Source: Streptomyces canus
GTDB taxonomy: Bacteria > Actinomycetota > Actinomycetes > Streptomycetales > Streptomycetaceae
Reading direction: 5' to 3'
Length of the DNA: 64,000 bases
Assembly (NCBI RefSeq): GCF_001514145.1
Contig: NZ_KQ948659.1
Span: forward strand, 303,454 to 367,453
Part shown: positions 1 through 8,630 of the stretch, in pieces
Layout of the letters: every line of letters starts with the position of its first letter
How positions within the stretch are numbered: position 1 is the stretch's first letter
Position numbers and translations under genes: made by a program
Notes under the pieces: model-generated
What the model was told of the DNA's origin: nothing
Databases searched by the model: none
Seen by the model: only the letters and a program-made list of their open reading frames with translations

Positions 1-959
1 GGATGGATCAGGGCGTGCCGCCGGACCTCCTCGCGGACCTCCAGGAAGCGGCCCAGCGGGTCCTCGGACTCCCGGCCCCAGGGGAACGAGGTCGCGTACG
101 GGCCGATCATGCGCAGCTGCTCCAGCGCGTCGGTCCAGCGGCCCAGGCGCACCAGGACGTACACCAGCTTGTTGCGGACCTCGGCCGGCCAGAGATCGGC
201 TGCCGCGAACGTGGCGGACAGTTCGATCGCCCGGTCCGCCGCCGCGTCCAGCCGCTCGCGCGGCACCGCGGTGCCATCGCCCTCGGTCAGACAGGCGAGG
301 GCCGCCCGTGCGGGCAGCGCCTGGATGAGAGAGCCGGGCGGGGCGTCCTGCGCGGCCCGGTCGGCGAAGTCGAAACACTCGCGGTACGAGCCGCGCCAGG
401 AGGTCGCCAGATAGCGCAGAGCGGCGACATGGCAGCCGTAGTGGAGCGGGGCGCGCCTGAGGGCCGCCTCCCACAACTCCCCGAAGTAGGTGTGCCCCGC
501 CTGCGAGCCGCGCGCGTGGTCCAGCGCGATACGCCACGGCACCGGGTCGCGGTCCTCGGCGCGCGCCGCGGCCGTGATCGGCTGGCTCACCTCGCGCAGC
601 AGCTCCGCCCGGGCCGGCGAGTCCCAGACGCGGTCCACCGCGAGCTGGGCGCCCAGCAGCAGCTGGTCCGGGTCGTGCGGGGCCTCGGCGCGCCAGGCGT
701 CGTACCACTCGGGGCGCGAGCGGGCGAAGGCGGAGAGCCGCCGGACGTACCGGTCGCGCAGCTCCCAGGCGGCGCTCTCGCGGGTCGCGACGAGCAGCTC
801 GGCCGCGCGCCCGTACCCGCCCTGCCCGGCCGCCACCAGCGCCGGCCCGAGCCGGTCGTCGGGCATGTCGAGCAGCACCTCGTCGTCGGCGGGCAGTCCG
901 CCGGTGAGGTGGTATGGGGGGATCCGTGACGCGCGGATGAAGGGGGGCAGCAGAGCCAT
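1..959 (-). CDS. Uncharacterised helical-repeat protein, 3' end outside window
   Basis: An open minus-strand frame starts at the ATG at 959 and runs off the left edge without a stop, giving about 319 residues. The N-terminus reads MALLPPFIRASRIPPYHLTG. It is followed by Ala/Arg/Trp-rich helical segments spaced like tetratricopeptide repeats, such as YGRAAELLVATRESAAWELRD and LHYGCHVAALRYLATSWRG. It resembles Streptomyces proteins annotated with DUF4034, but that is from memory. No signal peptide or membrane segment is visible. It is codirectional with the membrane protein at 1093-2670 and separated from it by 133 bases. I propose no function. Confidence 0.75.
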   Translation of the reverse strand, partial: MALLPPFIRASRIPPYHLTGGLPADDEVLLDMPDDRLGPALVAAGQGGYGRAAELLVATRESAAWELRDRYVRRLSAFARSRPEWYDAWRAEAPHDPDQLLLGAQLAVDRVWDSPARAELLREVSQPITAAARAEDRDPVPWRIALDHARGSQAGHTYFGELWEAALRRAPLHYGCHVAALRYLATSWRGSYRECFDFADRAAQDAPPGSLIQALPARAALACLTEGDGTAVPRERLDAAADRAIELSATFAAADLWPAEVRNKLVYVLVRLGRWTDALEQLRMIGPYATSFPWGRESEDPLGRFLEVREEVRRHALIH

Positions 960-1092
960 GGTGCCGACCATTGAAAGTCCGCGGGTCAACCCTGCGCCAG
1001 TGCGCACGTGCAACTCGCGGAAAGTTGTACGGCGGACGGTCAAGGCGCGGTAAAGACGTGACCTTCGTTCACCTTCCGCACCACGGATCTCC

Positions 1093-2670
1093 CTAATTCC
1101 GCCGCAACAGCCTCGTGGCCCCGGCCGCCACGGTGGTCGCCAGGATCCAGCCGAGGAGGACCATCGCGGCCGCCAGCCATTGCCAGCCGCCGCGCAACTG
1201 CCAGAAACCGACCTGTCCCAGGTCGATCACCGGGAGCAGGAGATCGAGGGCGAAGAGGGCGGGATTCCAGACCGGATGGTCGCCGCCCTTGAGCGGCGGA
1301 TGGCTCGCGTGTGCGAACGCCACGGAACCCGCCGCCCACAGCACCGCCATCCATACGGCGGCCCGGCCGGGCCGGTACCCGTAGGCGACCGTCCAGTCCT
1401 GCACGTACCCCCACAGCTTGGCGGCCAGCGGCAGGCTCTCGCGGCGCCTGCGCTGCTTGGCGAGCAGGACCTCGCGCGCGTCCTCGTCCTCGCCACCGGC
1501 CCGCAGCACGGCCGCGAGCCTCTCGTACGGCTCCGGGTTGTACTCGGCGGTCGCGGCCGCCACCCACTCCAGCCGCTCGGCCAGCGGGAAGGGGCCGTGC
1601 GGTACGAGGTTCTCGTAGACGAAGCCGCCCATGTGGAGGTTGCCCGGCCCCGGCCAGGCGCTCGCCCGGTCCACGAGGTTGCCGACCCGCGCTCCCGAGA
1701 GGACCACCTTGCCGCGCTGGGGTTTCTCGCCCAGGAAGCGCAGCTCCGGGGCCTGGACCCGGCGCAGCGACAGCTCCTGCTCCTCCGTGAAGATGAAGCG
1801 GGCCCGCTCCAGGTCGACCGCGTCCCCGAACCGCCCGTCGTCCAGCCGCACCCCGCCCTGGCACTCGAAGCGCTGGATCCGCGTCCCGCGCGCGGGGGTC
1901 GCCCCGCTCAGCATGGAGGCGCCGACGCCCGCCGGCGTCAGGTACAGCGTGCGCTCCACGGTCAGCTGCGGGGCGTTCAGCGCGAGCCGGGTGTACGGGT
2001 TGGTCAGCCTGGCGCCACGCAGGCTCAGCGAGACGCCGATGGTGGCGCTGCGCAGGCTCAGCTCGCCGTGCGACTCCAGGAGTTCGGCCTGCAGGTCCTG
2101 GCCCACGGTCATGCCGTCGGCGGCGATCGAACGGCCGCTGCGGTCGCGGTAGACGATCGCCTGGTTCATCAGCAGATCCGTGCCGATGTGCGCGTCGGTC
2201 AGCCGCACGCCGTTGTGGAAACGGCAGCGCGGCAGATGCAGATCGCCCTCCGTGTGCACCCTGGCGGCCTCCAGGCGCGGCACCGAGCAGTCCACGAACC
2301 GCGCGGTGGTGAAGCGGGCCTCCGGCAGCAGGATCTCCCGCTCGAAGCGGCAGCCCTTCATCTCCAGGTACGGCTCGACCGTGCCGCCGGCGAGGTCCAG
2401 GGTGCCGCTGATCTGCACGCCGGTGAGCTTCAGGGACGGGACCCGGCCGGCGAGCGCGGGCGGACCGTCCAGGAGCAGCCAGCAGACGATACGCGCGCGT
2501 ACCGTCCGCTCGGGACCCCAGGGGTGCCCGCCGTGCGGGTCGTCGACGACGGTGTCGCCGCTGGTCAGGTCGTACACGGTGCCGTTGCGGAAGGCCTGCC
2601 ACATACCGGCTTCCGCGGCGGTCAGATCGTCCGGCAGGTCTCCGTCCCGGATCCCGGCCCCCTCGCTCAC
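1093..2670 (-). CDS. Beta-helix-like repeat protein with C-terminal membrane anchor
   Basis: The protein has 525 residues. Residues about 60-350 are a run of roughly 20-residue units of the type 'L.L.GA.I.G.L.L', which looks like a pentapeptide-like or right-handed beta-helix fold. Residues about 420-520 contain three hydrophobic segments, around AVWMAVLWAAGSVAFAHA, the LLLPVIDLGQVGFW region and WLAAAMVLLGWILATTVAAG, and the chain ends in a basic tail. Streptomyces relatives are sometimes labelled membrane-associated oxidoreductase, but I see no dinucleotide-binding motif. It is divergent from hisD, sharing the 157-base promoter region 2671-2827. Confidence 0.8.
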   Translation of the reverse strand: MSEGAGIRDGDLPDDLTAAEAGMWQAFRNGTVYDLTSGDTVVDDPHGGHPWGPERTVRARIVCWLLLDGPPALAGRVPSLKLTGVQISGTLDLAGGTVEPYLEMKGCRFEREILLPEARFTTARFVDCSVPRLEAARVHTEGDLHLPRCRFHNGVRLTDAHIGTDLLMNQAIVYRDRSGRSIAADGMTVGQDLQAELLESHGELSLRSATIGVSLSLRGARLTNPYTRLALNAPQLTVERTLYLTPAGVGASMLSGATPARGTRIQRFECQGGVRLDDGRFGDAVDLERARFIFTEEQELSLRRVQAPELRFLGEKPQRGKVVLSGARVGNLVDRASAWPGPGNLHMGGFVYENLVPHGPFPLAERLEWVAAATAEYNPEPYERLAAVLRAGGEDEDAREVLLAKQRRRRESLPLAAKLWGYVQDWTVAYGYRPGRAAVWMAVLWAAGSVAFAHASHPPLKGGDHPVWNPALFALDLLLPVIDLGQVGFWQLRGGWQWLAAAMVLLGWILATTVAAGATRLLRRN

Positions 2671-2827
2671 GCTTCTTCCAGCCCCTCGGTCACTTGTGAT
2701 TCGTACAACTGTTCATGCCTGCTGAGTAACCCACTGAACGCTAGACGTGAGGGCGATCTTCCGGGTTGCGTATCAGCCATTGGAATGCGCGAACGGGCCC
2801 TGAGGAGGGTCTGAGAGAATTGACGAC
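2671..2827. promoter_or_regulatory. Divergent promoter region, membrane protein / his operon
   Basis: This 157-base gap separates the minus-strand gene at 1093-2670 from hisD, so it must hold both start sites. A purine-rich AGGAGGG lies about 20 bases before the hisD GTG, too far for an ordinary ribosome site. The sequence directly before the GTG (GAGAGAATTGACGAC) could hold a -10-like GAGAAT. I see no leader peptide rich in His codons and no T-box. Confidence 0.4.
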
Positions 2828-4153
2828 GTGATCTCCCGAATCGATCTGCGCGGCGACGCCCTCCCCGAGGGCCCCGCCCTGCGCGACCTGCTGCCCCGAG
2901 CCGACTTCGACGTTCAGGCCGCCCTGGAGAAGGTGCGTCCGATCTGCGAGGCCGTGCATCATCGGGGCGACGCGGCGCTGATCGACTTCGCGGAGAAGTT
3001 CGACGGGGTGCGGCTGGAGTCGGTACGGGTGCCGGCGGCCGCTCTGGACAAGGCGCTCGAAGAGCTCGACCCCGCCGTGCGCGCGGCCCTGGAGGAGTCC
3101 ATCCGCCGCGCCCGTCTCGTCCACCGCGAGCAGCGCCGTACGACCCGCACGACCCAGGTCGTGCCCGGCGGTTCCGTCACCGAGAAATGGGTGCCGGTCG
3201 ACCGGGTCGGGCTGTACGCGCCCGGTGGCCGGTCGGTCTACCCGTCCTCCGTGATCATGAACGTGGTGCCCGCGCAGGAGGCGGGAGTGGAGTCCATCGC
3301 GCTCGCCTCGCCCGCCCAGGCCGAGTTCGGCGGGCTCCCGCACCCGACGATCCTCGCCGCGTGCGCGCTGCTCGGCGTCGACGAGGTCTACGCCGCCGGC
3401 GGCGCGACCGCCGTCGCCATGTTCGCGTACGGCACCGAGTCCTGCCCGCCCGCCCCCATGGTCACCGGCCCCGGCAACATCTGGGTCGCCGCGGCCAAGC
3501 GCTACTTCACGGGCAAGATCGGCATCGACGCCGAGGCCGGACCGACCGAGATCGCGGTCCTGGCGGACTCCTCGGCCGATCCGGTGCACGTGGCCTCCGA
3601 CCTGATCAGCCAGGCCGAGCACGACCCGCTGGCCGCCGCCGTCCTGGTCACCGACTCCGTGGAGCTCGCGGACGCGGTCGAGAAGGAGCTGGAGCCGCAG
3701 GTCGCGGCCACCAAGCACATCGAGGACCGGATCGTGCCCGCCCTGAAGGGCAGGCAGTCCGCGATCGTCCTCGTCGACGGCATCGACGAGGGTCTCAGGG
3801 TCGTCGACGCGTACGGCGCCGAGCACCTGGAGATCCAGACGGCCGACGCCGCCGCGGTCGCCGACCGGGTGCGCAACGCGGGCGCGATTTTCATCGGGCC
3901 CTGGGCGCCGGTCTCGCTCGGCGACTACTGCGCCGGGTCCAACCACGTGCTCCCCACCGGTGGCTGTGCCTGCCACTCCTCCGGACTGTCCGTGCAGTCC
4001 TTCCTGAGGGGCATCCACATCGTCGACTACACGAAGGACGCGCTCGCGGACGTGGCGCACCACGTGGTGACGCTGGCGGAGGCGGAGGACCTGCCCGCCC
4101 ACGGGGCGGCGATCAAGGCCCGGTTCGGGTGGAAGGTGCCGACGAGCAAGTGA
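2828..4153 (+). CDS. hisD: Histidinol dehydrogenase
   Basis: HisD catalyses the last two steps of histidine synthesis, the NAD-dependent oxidation of L-histidinol to L-histidine via the aldehyde, in the cytoplasm. The 441 residues match the family's usual length. Visible signatures are the nucleotide-site segment TGPGNIWVAAAKRY, the catalytic Glu-His pair in GAEHLEIQTADA, and the zinc-site region PVSLGDYCAGSNHVLPTGG. The start is GTG at 2828. It is the first gene of an eight-gene operon, and its TGA overlaps the GTG of hisC. Confidence 0.97.
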   Translation: MISRIDLRGDALPEGPALRDLLPRADFDVQAALEKVRPICEAVHHRGDAALIDFAEKFDGVRLESVRVPAAALDKALEELDPAVRAALEESIRRARLVHREQRRTTRTTQVVPGGSVTEKWVPVDRVGLYAPGGRSVYPSSVIMNVVPAQEAGVESIALASPAQAEFGGLPHPTILAACALLGVDEVYAAGGATAVAMFAYGTESCPPAPMVTGPGNIWVAAAKRYFTGKIGIDAEAGPTEIAVLADSSADPVHVASDLISQAEHDPLAAAVLVTDSVELADAVEKELEPQVAATKHIEDRIVPALKGRQSAIVLVDGIDEGLRVVDAYGAEHLEIQTADAAAVADRVRNAGAIFIGPWAPVSLGDYCAGSNHVLPTGGCACHSSGLSVQSFLRGIHIVDYTKDALADVAHHVVTLAEAEDLPAHGAAIKARFGWKVPTSK

Positions 4154-5298
4154 ACTTCGGAATCGACGATCTTCCCGTACGGGACGAGCTGCGCGGCAAG
4201 TCCCCCTACGGCGCGCCCCAGTTGGACGTCCCCGTACGGCTGAACACCAACGAGAACCCCTACCCGCTGCCCGAGCCGCTGGTCGAGCGCATCGCCGAGC
4301 GCGTCCGCGAGGCCGCCCGCGATCTCAACCGCTACCCGGACCGCAACGCGGTCGAGCTGCGGACCCAGCTTGCCAAGTACCTCACCGACACCTCGGGACA
4401 CGAGGTCGGCCTCGCCAACGTCTGGGCGGCGAACGGCTCCAACGAGGTCATCCAGCAGCTGCTGCAGACCTTCGGCGGACCGGGCCGTACGGCGATCGGT
4501 TTCGAGCCGTCGTACTCGATGCACGCCCTCATCGCGCGCGGCACCGGCACGGGCTGGATCTCCGGTCCCCGGGGCGAGGACTTCACGATCGACCTCGCCG
4601 CCGCAGAGAAGGCCGTCGCCGAGAACAAGCCGGACGTCGTGTTCATCACGACCCCCAACAACCCCACGGGAAACGCGGTCCCGCCCGAGACGGTCCTCGC
4701 GCTGTACGAGGCCGCGCAGGCGGCGAAGCCCTCGATGGTGGTGGTCGACGAGGCGTACATCGAGTTCAGCCACGGCGACTCGCTGCTGCCGCTGCTCGAA
4801 GGACGGCCGAATCTCGTCGTCTCGCGGACCATGTCGAAGGCGTTCGGGGCCGCGGGCCTGCGCCTCGGCTACCTCGCCGCGCACCCGGCGGTCGTGGACG
4901 CCGTACAGCTTGTACGGCTGCCCTACCACCTGTCGGCCGTCACACAGGCGACCGCGCTGGCCGCCCTGGAGCACACCGACACCCTCCTGAAGTACGTCGA
5001 GCAGCTGAAGGCCGAGCGGGACCGGCTGGTGAGCGAGCTGCGCGCGATCGGCTTCGAGGTGGTGGAGTCGGACGCGAACTTCGTGCAGTTCGGGCGGTTC
5101 GACGGGCCAGGGGGCTCGCACGCGGTCTGGCAGAAGATCCTCGACCGGGGTGTCCTGGTCCGGGACAACGGCATCCCGGGGTGGCTGCGGGTCAGCGCCG
5201 GAACCCCGGAGGAGAACGACGCGTTCCTCGACGCGGTACGTGAGTTGCAGTGTCTTGTGGGGGACACCCCCACACCCCCGAAGGAGCAGAGCACATGA
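4150..5298 (+). CDS. hisC: Histidinol-phosphate aminotransferase
   Basis: This PLP enzyme transfers the amino group of glutamate to imidazole acetol phosphate. The 382 residues show the fold type I set: LNTNENPYPLP near the N-terminus, TTPNNPTGN, VVDEAYIEF, and the Schiff-base lysine in SRTMSKAFGAAGLRLGYL. The GTG start at 4150 overlaps the hisD stop codon (GTGA), so translation is probably coupled. An open frame extends upstream, but HisC similarity begins at VNFGIDDLPVRDELRGK. Confidence 0.97.
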   Translation: MNFGIDDLPVRDELRGKSPYGAPQLDVPVRLNTNENPYPLPEPLVERIAERVREAARDLNRYPDRNAVELRTQLAKYLTDTSGHEVGLANVWAANGSNEVIQQLLQTFGGPGRTAIGFEPSYSMHALIARGTGTGWISGPRGEDFTIDLAAAEKAVAENKPDVVFITTPNNPTGNAVPPETVLALYEAAQAAKPSMVVVDEAYIEFSHGDSLLPLLEGRPNLVVSRTMSKAFGAAGLRLGYLAAHPAVVDAVQLVRLPYHLSAVTQATALAALEHTDTLLKYVEQLKAERDRLVSELRAIGFEVVESDANFVQFGRFDGPGGSHAVWQKILDRGVLVRDNGIPGWLRVSAGTPEENDAFLDAVRELQCLVGDTPTPPKEQST

Positions 5299-5888
5299 GC
5301 CGCGTAGGACGTGTGGAACGAGTGACCAAGGAGACCTCGGTCCTGGTCGAGATCGATCTCGACGGGTCCGGGAAGGTCGAGGTGTCGACGGGCGTCGGCT
5401 TCTACGACCACATGCTCGACCAGCTCGGCCGGCACGGTCTTTTCGACCTCACCGTGAAGACCGAGGGCGACCTGCACATCGACTCCCACCACACCATCGA
5501 GGACACCGCCCTCGCGCTCGGCGCCGCCTTCAAGCAGGCGCTCGGCGACAAGGTGGGCATCTACCGCTTCGGCAACTGCACGGTCCCGCTGGACGAGTCC
5601 CTCGCCCAGGTCACCGTCGACCTCTCCGGCCGCCCGTACCTCGTGCACACCGAGCCCGAGAACATGGCGCCGATGATCGGCGAGTACGACACCACGATGA
5701 CCCGGCACATCCTGGAGTCCTTCGTCGCCCAGGCGCAGATCGCCCTGCACGTGCACGTGCCGTACGGGCGCAACGCGCACCACATCGTGGAGTGCCAGTT
5801 CAAGGCGCTGGCCCGGGCCCTCAGGTACGCCAGTGAGCGGGACCCGCGCGCGGCCGGCATCCTCCCCTCCACGAAGGGCGCGCTGTGA
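5295..5888 (+). CDS. hisB: Imidazoleglycerol-phosphate dehydratase
   Basis: This is the monofunctional IGPD that dehydrates imidazole glycerol phosphate. Its 197 residues cover only the dehydratase, with no histidinol-phosphatase domain as in enteric HisB. The two metal-binding motifs are present, DSHHTIEDTALALG and NAHHIVE, along with DHMLDQLGRHG and the C-terminal GILPSTKGAL. The ATG at 5295 lies in an ATGA overlap with the hisC stop. An in-frame ATG-like extension upstream would overlap hisC much further and carries no family similarity. Confidence 0.97.
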   Translation: MSRVGRVERVTKETSVLVEIDLDGSGKVEVSTGVGFYDHMLDQLGRHGLFDLTVKTEGDLHIDSHHTIEDTALALGAAFKQALGDKVGIYRFGNCTVPLDESLAQVTVDLSGRPYLVHTEPENMAPMIGEYDTTMTRHILESFVAQAQIALHVHVPYGRNAHHIVECQFKALARALRYASERDPRAAGILPSTKGAL

Positions 5889-6049
5889 CCGGCCTCTCGA
5901 CCCTCCTGATCGTCGTCGGCCTCTTCCTGGCCGGCGGCATCTACTCCTTCGTCAAGCAGGACATGCCGAAGAGCCTGATCGTGCTGCTCTCCATCGGCGC
6001 CGCGATGTGTCTGGTCGCGGGCGTCGTGAGGCTGGAGGTGTGGAATTGA
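5885..6049 (+). CDS. 54-residue membrane protein inside the his operon
   Basis: A short GTG-started frame overlaps the hisB stop (GTGA) at its start and the hisH TTG start at its end, so it is translated in lockstep with both. The 54 residues form two hydrophobic helices, around LSTLLIVVGLFLAGGIYSFV and LIVLLSIGAAMCLVAGVV, joined by a short KQDMPKS turn: a hairpin membrane protein. I know no function. Its tight placement between hisB and hisH argues that it is a real gene rather than a spacer. Confidence 0.8.
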   Translation: MTGLSTLLIVVGLFLAGGIYSFVKQDMPKSLIVLLSIGAAMCLVAGVVRLEVWN

Positions 6050-6687
6050 GCGCAACCAAGCGAGTGGTCGTGTTCGACTACGGCTTCGGCAACGTGAGGT
6101 CCGCCGAGCGCGCCCTCGCGCGCGCGGGAGCCGACGTCGAGATAACGCGTGACTACGACAAGGCCATGAACGCCGACGGTCTGCTGGTGCCGGGCGTCGG
6201 CGCCTTCGCCGCCTGCATGAAGGGCCTGCACGAGGCCCGCGGCGACTGGATCATCGACCGCCGGCTGTCCGGCGGGCGCCCGGTCATGGGCATCTGCGTC
6301 GGCATGCAGATCCTCTTCGCCCGGGGCATCGAGCACGGGGTGCAGACCGAGGGCCTCGACGAATGGCCCGGCTCGGTCGAGCCGCTGAAGGCCGACATCG
6401 TGCCCCACATGGGCTGGAACACCGTCGACGCGGCGGCCGGCTCCCAGCTGTTCGCGGGCCTGGACGCCGACGCCCGCTTCTACTTCGTGCACTCCTACGC
6501 CGTCCACGACTGGTCGCTGGAGACGCACAACACGGCGATGGCGGCCCCCAAGGTCACCTGGTCGACGCACGGCAAGCCCTTCGTGGCCGCCGTGGAGAAC
6601 GGCGCGCTGTGGGCCACGCAGTTCCACCCCGAGAAGTCCGGCGACGCCGGTGCCCAGCTCCTCACCAACTGGATCGGAACACTGTGA
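6046..6687 (+). CDS. hisH: Imidazole glycerol phosphate synthase, glutaminase subunit
   Basis: HisH is a class I glutamine amidotransferase that supplies ammonia to HisF. The 213-residue protein has the nucleophile Cys84 in MGICVGMQILF and the His194-x-Glu196 pair in QFHPEKSG. I chose the TTG at 6046 because a GGAGG at 6034-6038 is correctly spaced for it. The GTG at 6040 would leave almost no spacing. The TTG overlaps the stop codon of the small membrane protein. hisF is three genes downstream in the same operon. Confidence 0.96.
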   Translation: MSATKRVVVFDYGFGNVRSAERALARAGADVEITRDYDKAMNADGLLVPGVGAFAACMKGLHEARGDWIIDRRLSGGRPVMGICVGMQILFARGIEHGVQTEGLDEWPGSVEPLKADIVPHMGWNTVDAAAGSQLFAGLDADARFYFVHSYAVHDWSLETHNTAMAAPKVTWSTHGKPFVAAVENGALWATQFHPEKSGDAGAQLLTNWIGTL

Positions 6688-7409
6688 GCAAGCTCGAACT
6701 CCTTCCCGCCGTCGACGTCCGCGACGGCCAGGCCGTCCGGCTCGTCCACGGCGAGTCCGGCACGGAGACCTCGTACGGCTCCCCGCTGGAGGCCGCGCTG
6801 TCCTGGCAGCGGTCGGGTGCCGAGTGGCTGCACCTGGTCGACCTGGACGCGGCGTTCGGCACCGGCGACAACCGTGAGCTGGTCCGGCAGGTCACCGAGG
6901 CGATGGACATCAAGGTGGAGCTGTCGGGTGGCATCAGGGACGACGCCTCGCTGGCGGCCGCCCTCGCCACCGGCTGCACCCGGGTGAATCTCGGCACCGC
7001 CGCCCTGGAGAGCCCGGAGTGGGTCGCCAAGGTCATCGCCGAGCACGGCGACAGGATCGCGGTGGGTCTGGACGTCCGGGGCACGACCCTGAAGGGCCGC
7101 GGCTGGACCCGCGACGGCGGCGACCTGTACGAGACGCTGGAGCGGCTCAACTCCGAGGGCTGCGCCCGCTACGTCGTCACCGACATCGCCAAGGACGGCA
7201 CGCTCCAGGGCCCGAACCTGGAGCTGCTGCGCACGGTGTGCGCGGCGACCGACCGCCCGGTGGTGGCCTCCGGCGGCGTGTCCTCGCTGGACGACCTGCG
7301 GGCCATCGCCGAGCTGGTGCCCCTCGGCGTCGAGGGCTCCATCGTCGGGAAGGCCCTGTACGCGAAGGCGTTCACCCTGGAAGAGGCCTTGGAGGCGGTG
7401 GCCAAGTGA
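6684..7409 (+). CDS. priA: Bifunctional HisA/TrpF phosphoribosyl isomerase
   Basis: In Streptomyces this (beta/alpha)8 enzyme isomerises both ProFAR in histidine synthesis and phosphoribosyl anthranilate in tryptophan synthesis. The 241-residue sequence keeps Asp11 (PAVDVRDGQAVRL), Arg19, Asp130 (VGLDVRG), Arg139 and Asp171 (TDIAKDGT), the positions I associate with the dual-function family. No separate trpF appears in the nearby trp genes, which fits. The start is a GTG overlapping the hisH stop. Confidence 0.95.
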   Translation: MSKLELLPAVDVRDGQAVRLVHGESGTETSYGSPLEAALSWQRSGAEWLHLVDLDAAFGTGDNRELVRQVTEAMDIKVELSGGIRDDASLAAALATGCTRVNLGTAALESPEWVAKVIAEHGDRIAVGLDVRGTTLKGRGWTRDGGDLYETLERLNSEGCARYVVTDIAKDGTLQGPNLELLRTVCAATDRPVVASGGVSSLDDLRAIAELVPLGVEGSIVGKALYAKAFTLEEALEAVAK

Positions 7410-7801
7410 GCGACGTACGACGTGTCACGACCGGCGGGCCCTGGGAGGAGACCTTCGGGTACTCCCGCGCGGTGGAACTGCCGAACGGCCTCGTGCTGGT
7501 CTCCGGCTGCACCTCGGTGGTGGACGGCGAGATCGTCGCGGGCGACCCGTTCGAGCAGACGGTCAACGCCTTCGACGTCGCGTTCGCGGCGCTGGGGCAG
7601 TTGGGGCTCGGCCGCGAGGACGTCGTGCGGACGCGCATGTACATCACCCACGCCCGGGACGTGGAGGAGGTCGGACGGGCTCACAAGGAGCTGTTCGACG
7701 CCGTCCGGCCCGCCGCGTCCATGATCATCGTCTCCGGCTTCGTGGACCCGAGTCTGGTCGTCGAGGTCGAGGTGGAGGCGTTCCGAGGAGTGTCCGCATG
7801 A
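7406..7801 (+). CDS. RidA-family enamine/imine deaminase
   Basis: The 131-residue protein is of the YjgF/YER057c/UK114 type, recognised by the length, the LPNGLVLVSGCTSVVDGE N-terminal strand region, the segment VVRTRMYITHARD with the substrate-binding Arg, and the C-terminal VEVEVEAF. The family hydrolyses reactive 2-aminoacrylate and related enamines formed by PLP enzymes. Here it is locked between priA and hisF by overlaps on both sides (GTGA, ATGA), so it is made together with the histidine enzymes. I would call the substrate only by family. Confidence 0.88.
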   Translation: MSDVRRVTTGGPWEETFGYSRAVELPNGLVLVSGCTSVVDGEIVAGDPFEQTVNAFDVAFAALGQLGLGREDVVRTRMYITHARDVEEVGRAHKELFDAVRPAASMIIVSGFVDPSLVVEVEVEAFRGVSA

Positions 7802-8553
7802 CGCTGGCCGTACGAGTCATCCCCTGCCTGGACGTGGACAACGGCCGGGTCGTCAAGGGCGTCAACTTCCAGAACCTGCGCGACGCGGGCGACCCCGTCG
7901 AGATGGCCAAGGTGTACGACGCCGAGGGCGCCGACGAGCTGACGTTCCTGGACATCACCGCCTCGTCGGGCAACCGTGAGACGACGTACGACGTGGTGCG
8001 CCGCACCGCCGAGCAGGTGTTCATCCCGCTGACGGTGGGCGGCGGTGTGCGCACGGCCGAGGACGTGGACAAGCTGCTTCGGGCGGGGGCGGACAAGGTC
8101 GGGGTGAACACCGCGGCCATCGCGCGCCCCGAGCTGATCAAGGAGATCGCCGAGCGGTTCGGCCGGCAGGTGCTGGTGCTGTCGGTGGACGCGCGACGCA
8201 CCGCGGACGGGACCTTCGAGGTCACCACCCACGGCGGTCGTCGCGGTACCGGCATCGACGCCGTCGAGTGGGCCCACCGGGCCGCCGAACTGGGCGCCGG
8301 CGAGATCCTGCTCAACTCGATGGACGCGGACGGCACCAAGGACGGCTACGACCTGGAGATGATCGAGGCCGTCCGCAAGCACGTGACGGTGCCGCTGATC
8401 GCCTCAGGCGGCGCGGGCAAACTGGACCACTTTCCGCCGGCGATCGGGGCGGGCGCGGACGCGGTGCTGGCGGCCTCGGTGTTCCACTTCGGTGATCTGC
8501 GGATCGGCGAGGTGAAGGAGACGCTGCGGAGGGCGGGGCATCCGGTGCGGTGA
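7798..8553 (+). CDS. hisF: Imidazole glycerol phosphate synthase, cyclase subunit
   Basis: HisF joins PRFAR with ammonia channelled from HisH to make imidazole glycerol phosphate and AICAR. The 251-residue TIM barrel has the two catalytic aspartates in RVIPCLDVDNGRVVKG (Asp12) and VLSVDARR, plus the phosphate-binding segments LTVGGGVR and IASGGAGKLDHF. The ATG overlaps the stop of the RidA gene. It ends the his operon. The next gene is convergent, with a 77-base gap that shows no strong hairpin. Confidence 0.97.
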   Translation: MTLAVRVIPCLDVDNGRVVKGVNFQNLRDAGDPVEMAKVYDAEGADELTFLDITASSGNRETTYDVVRRTAEQVFIPLTVGGGVRTAEDVDKLLRAGADKVGVNTAAIARPELIKEIAERFGRQVLVLSVDARRTADGTFEVTTHGGRRGTGIDAVEWAHRAAELGAGEILLNSMDADGTKDGYDLEMIEAVRKHVTVPLIASGGAGKLDHFPPAIGAGADAVLAASVFHFGDLRIGEVKETLRRAGHPVR

Positions 8554-8630
8554 CGCCCTTGGCGGACTGAGCCCAGGTCGTGGAGACGGCGCGCACGGAA
8601 CCTGCGCCGCGCCGAGCTCCCGAAGTGACC

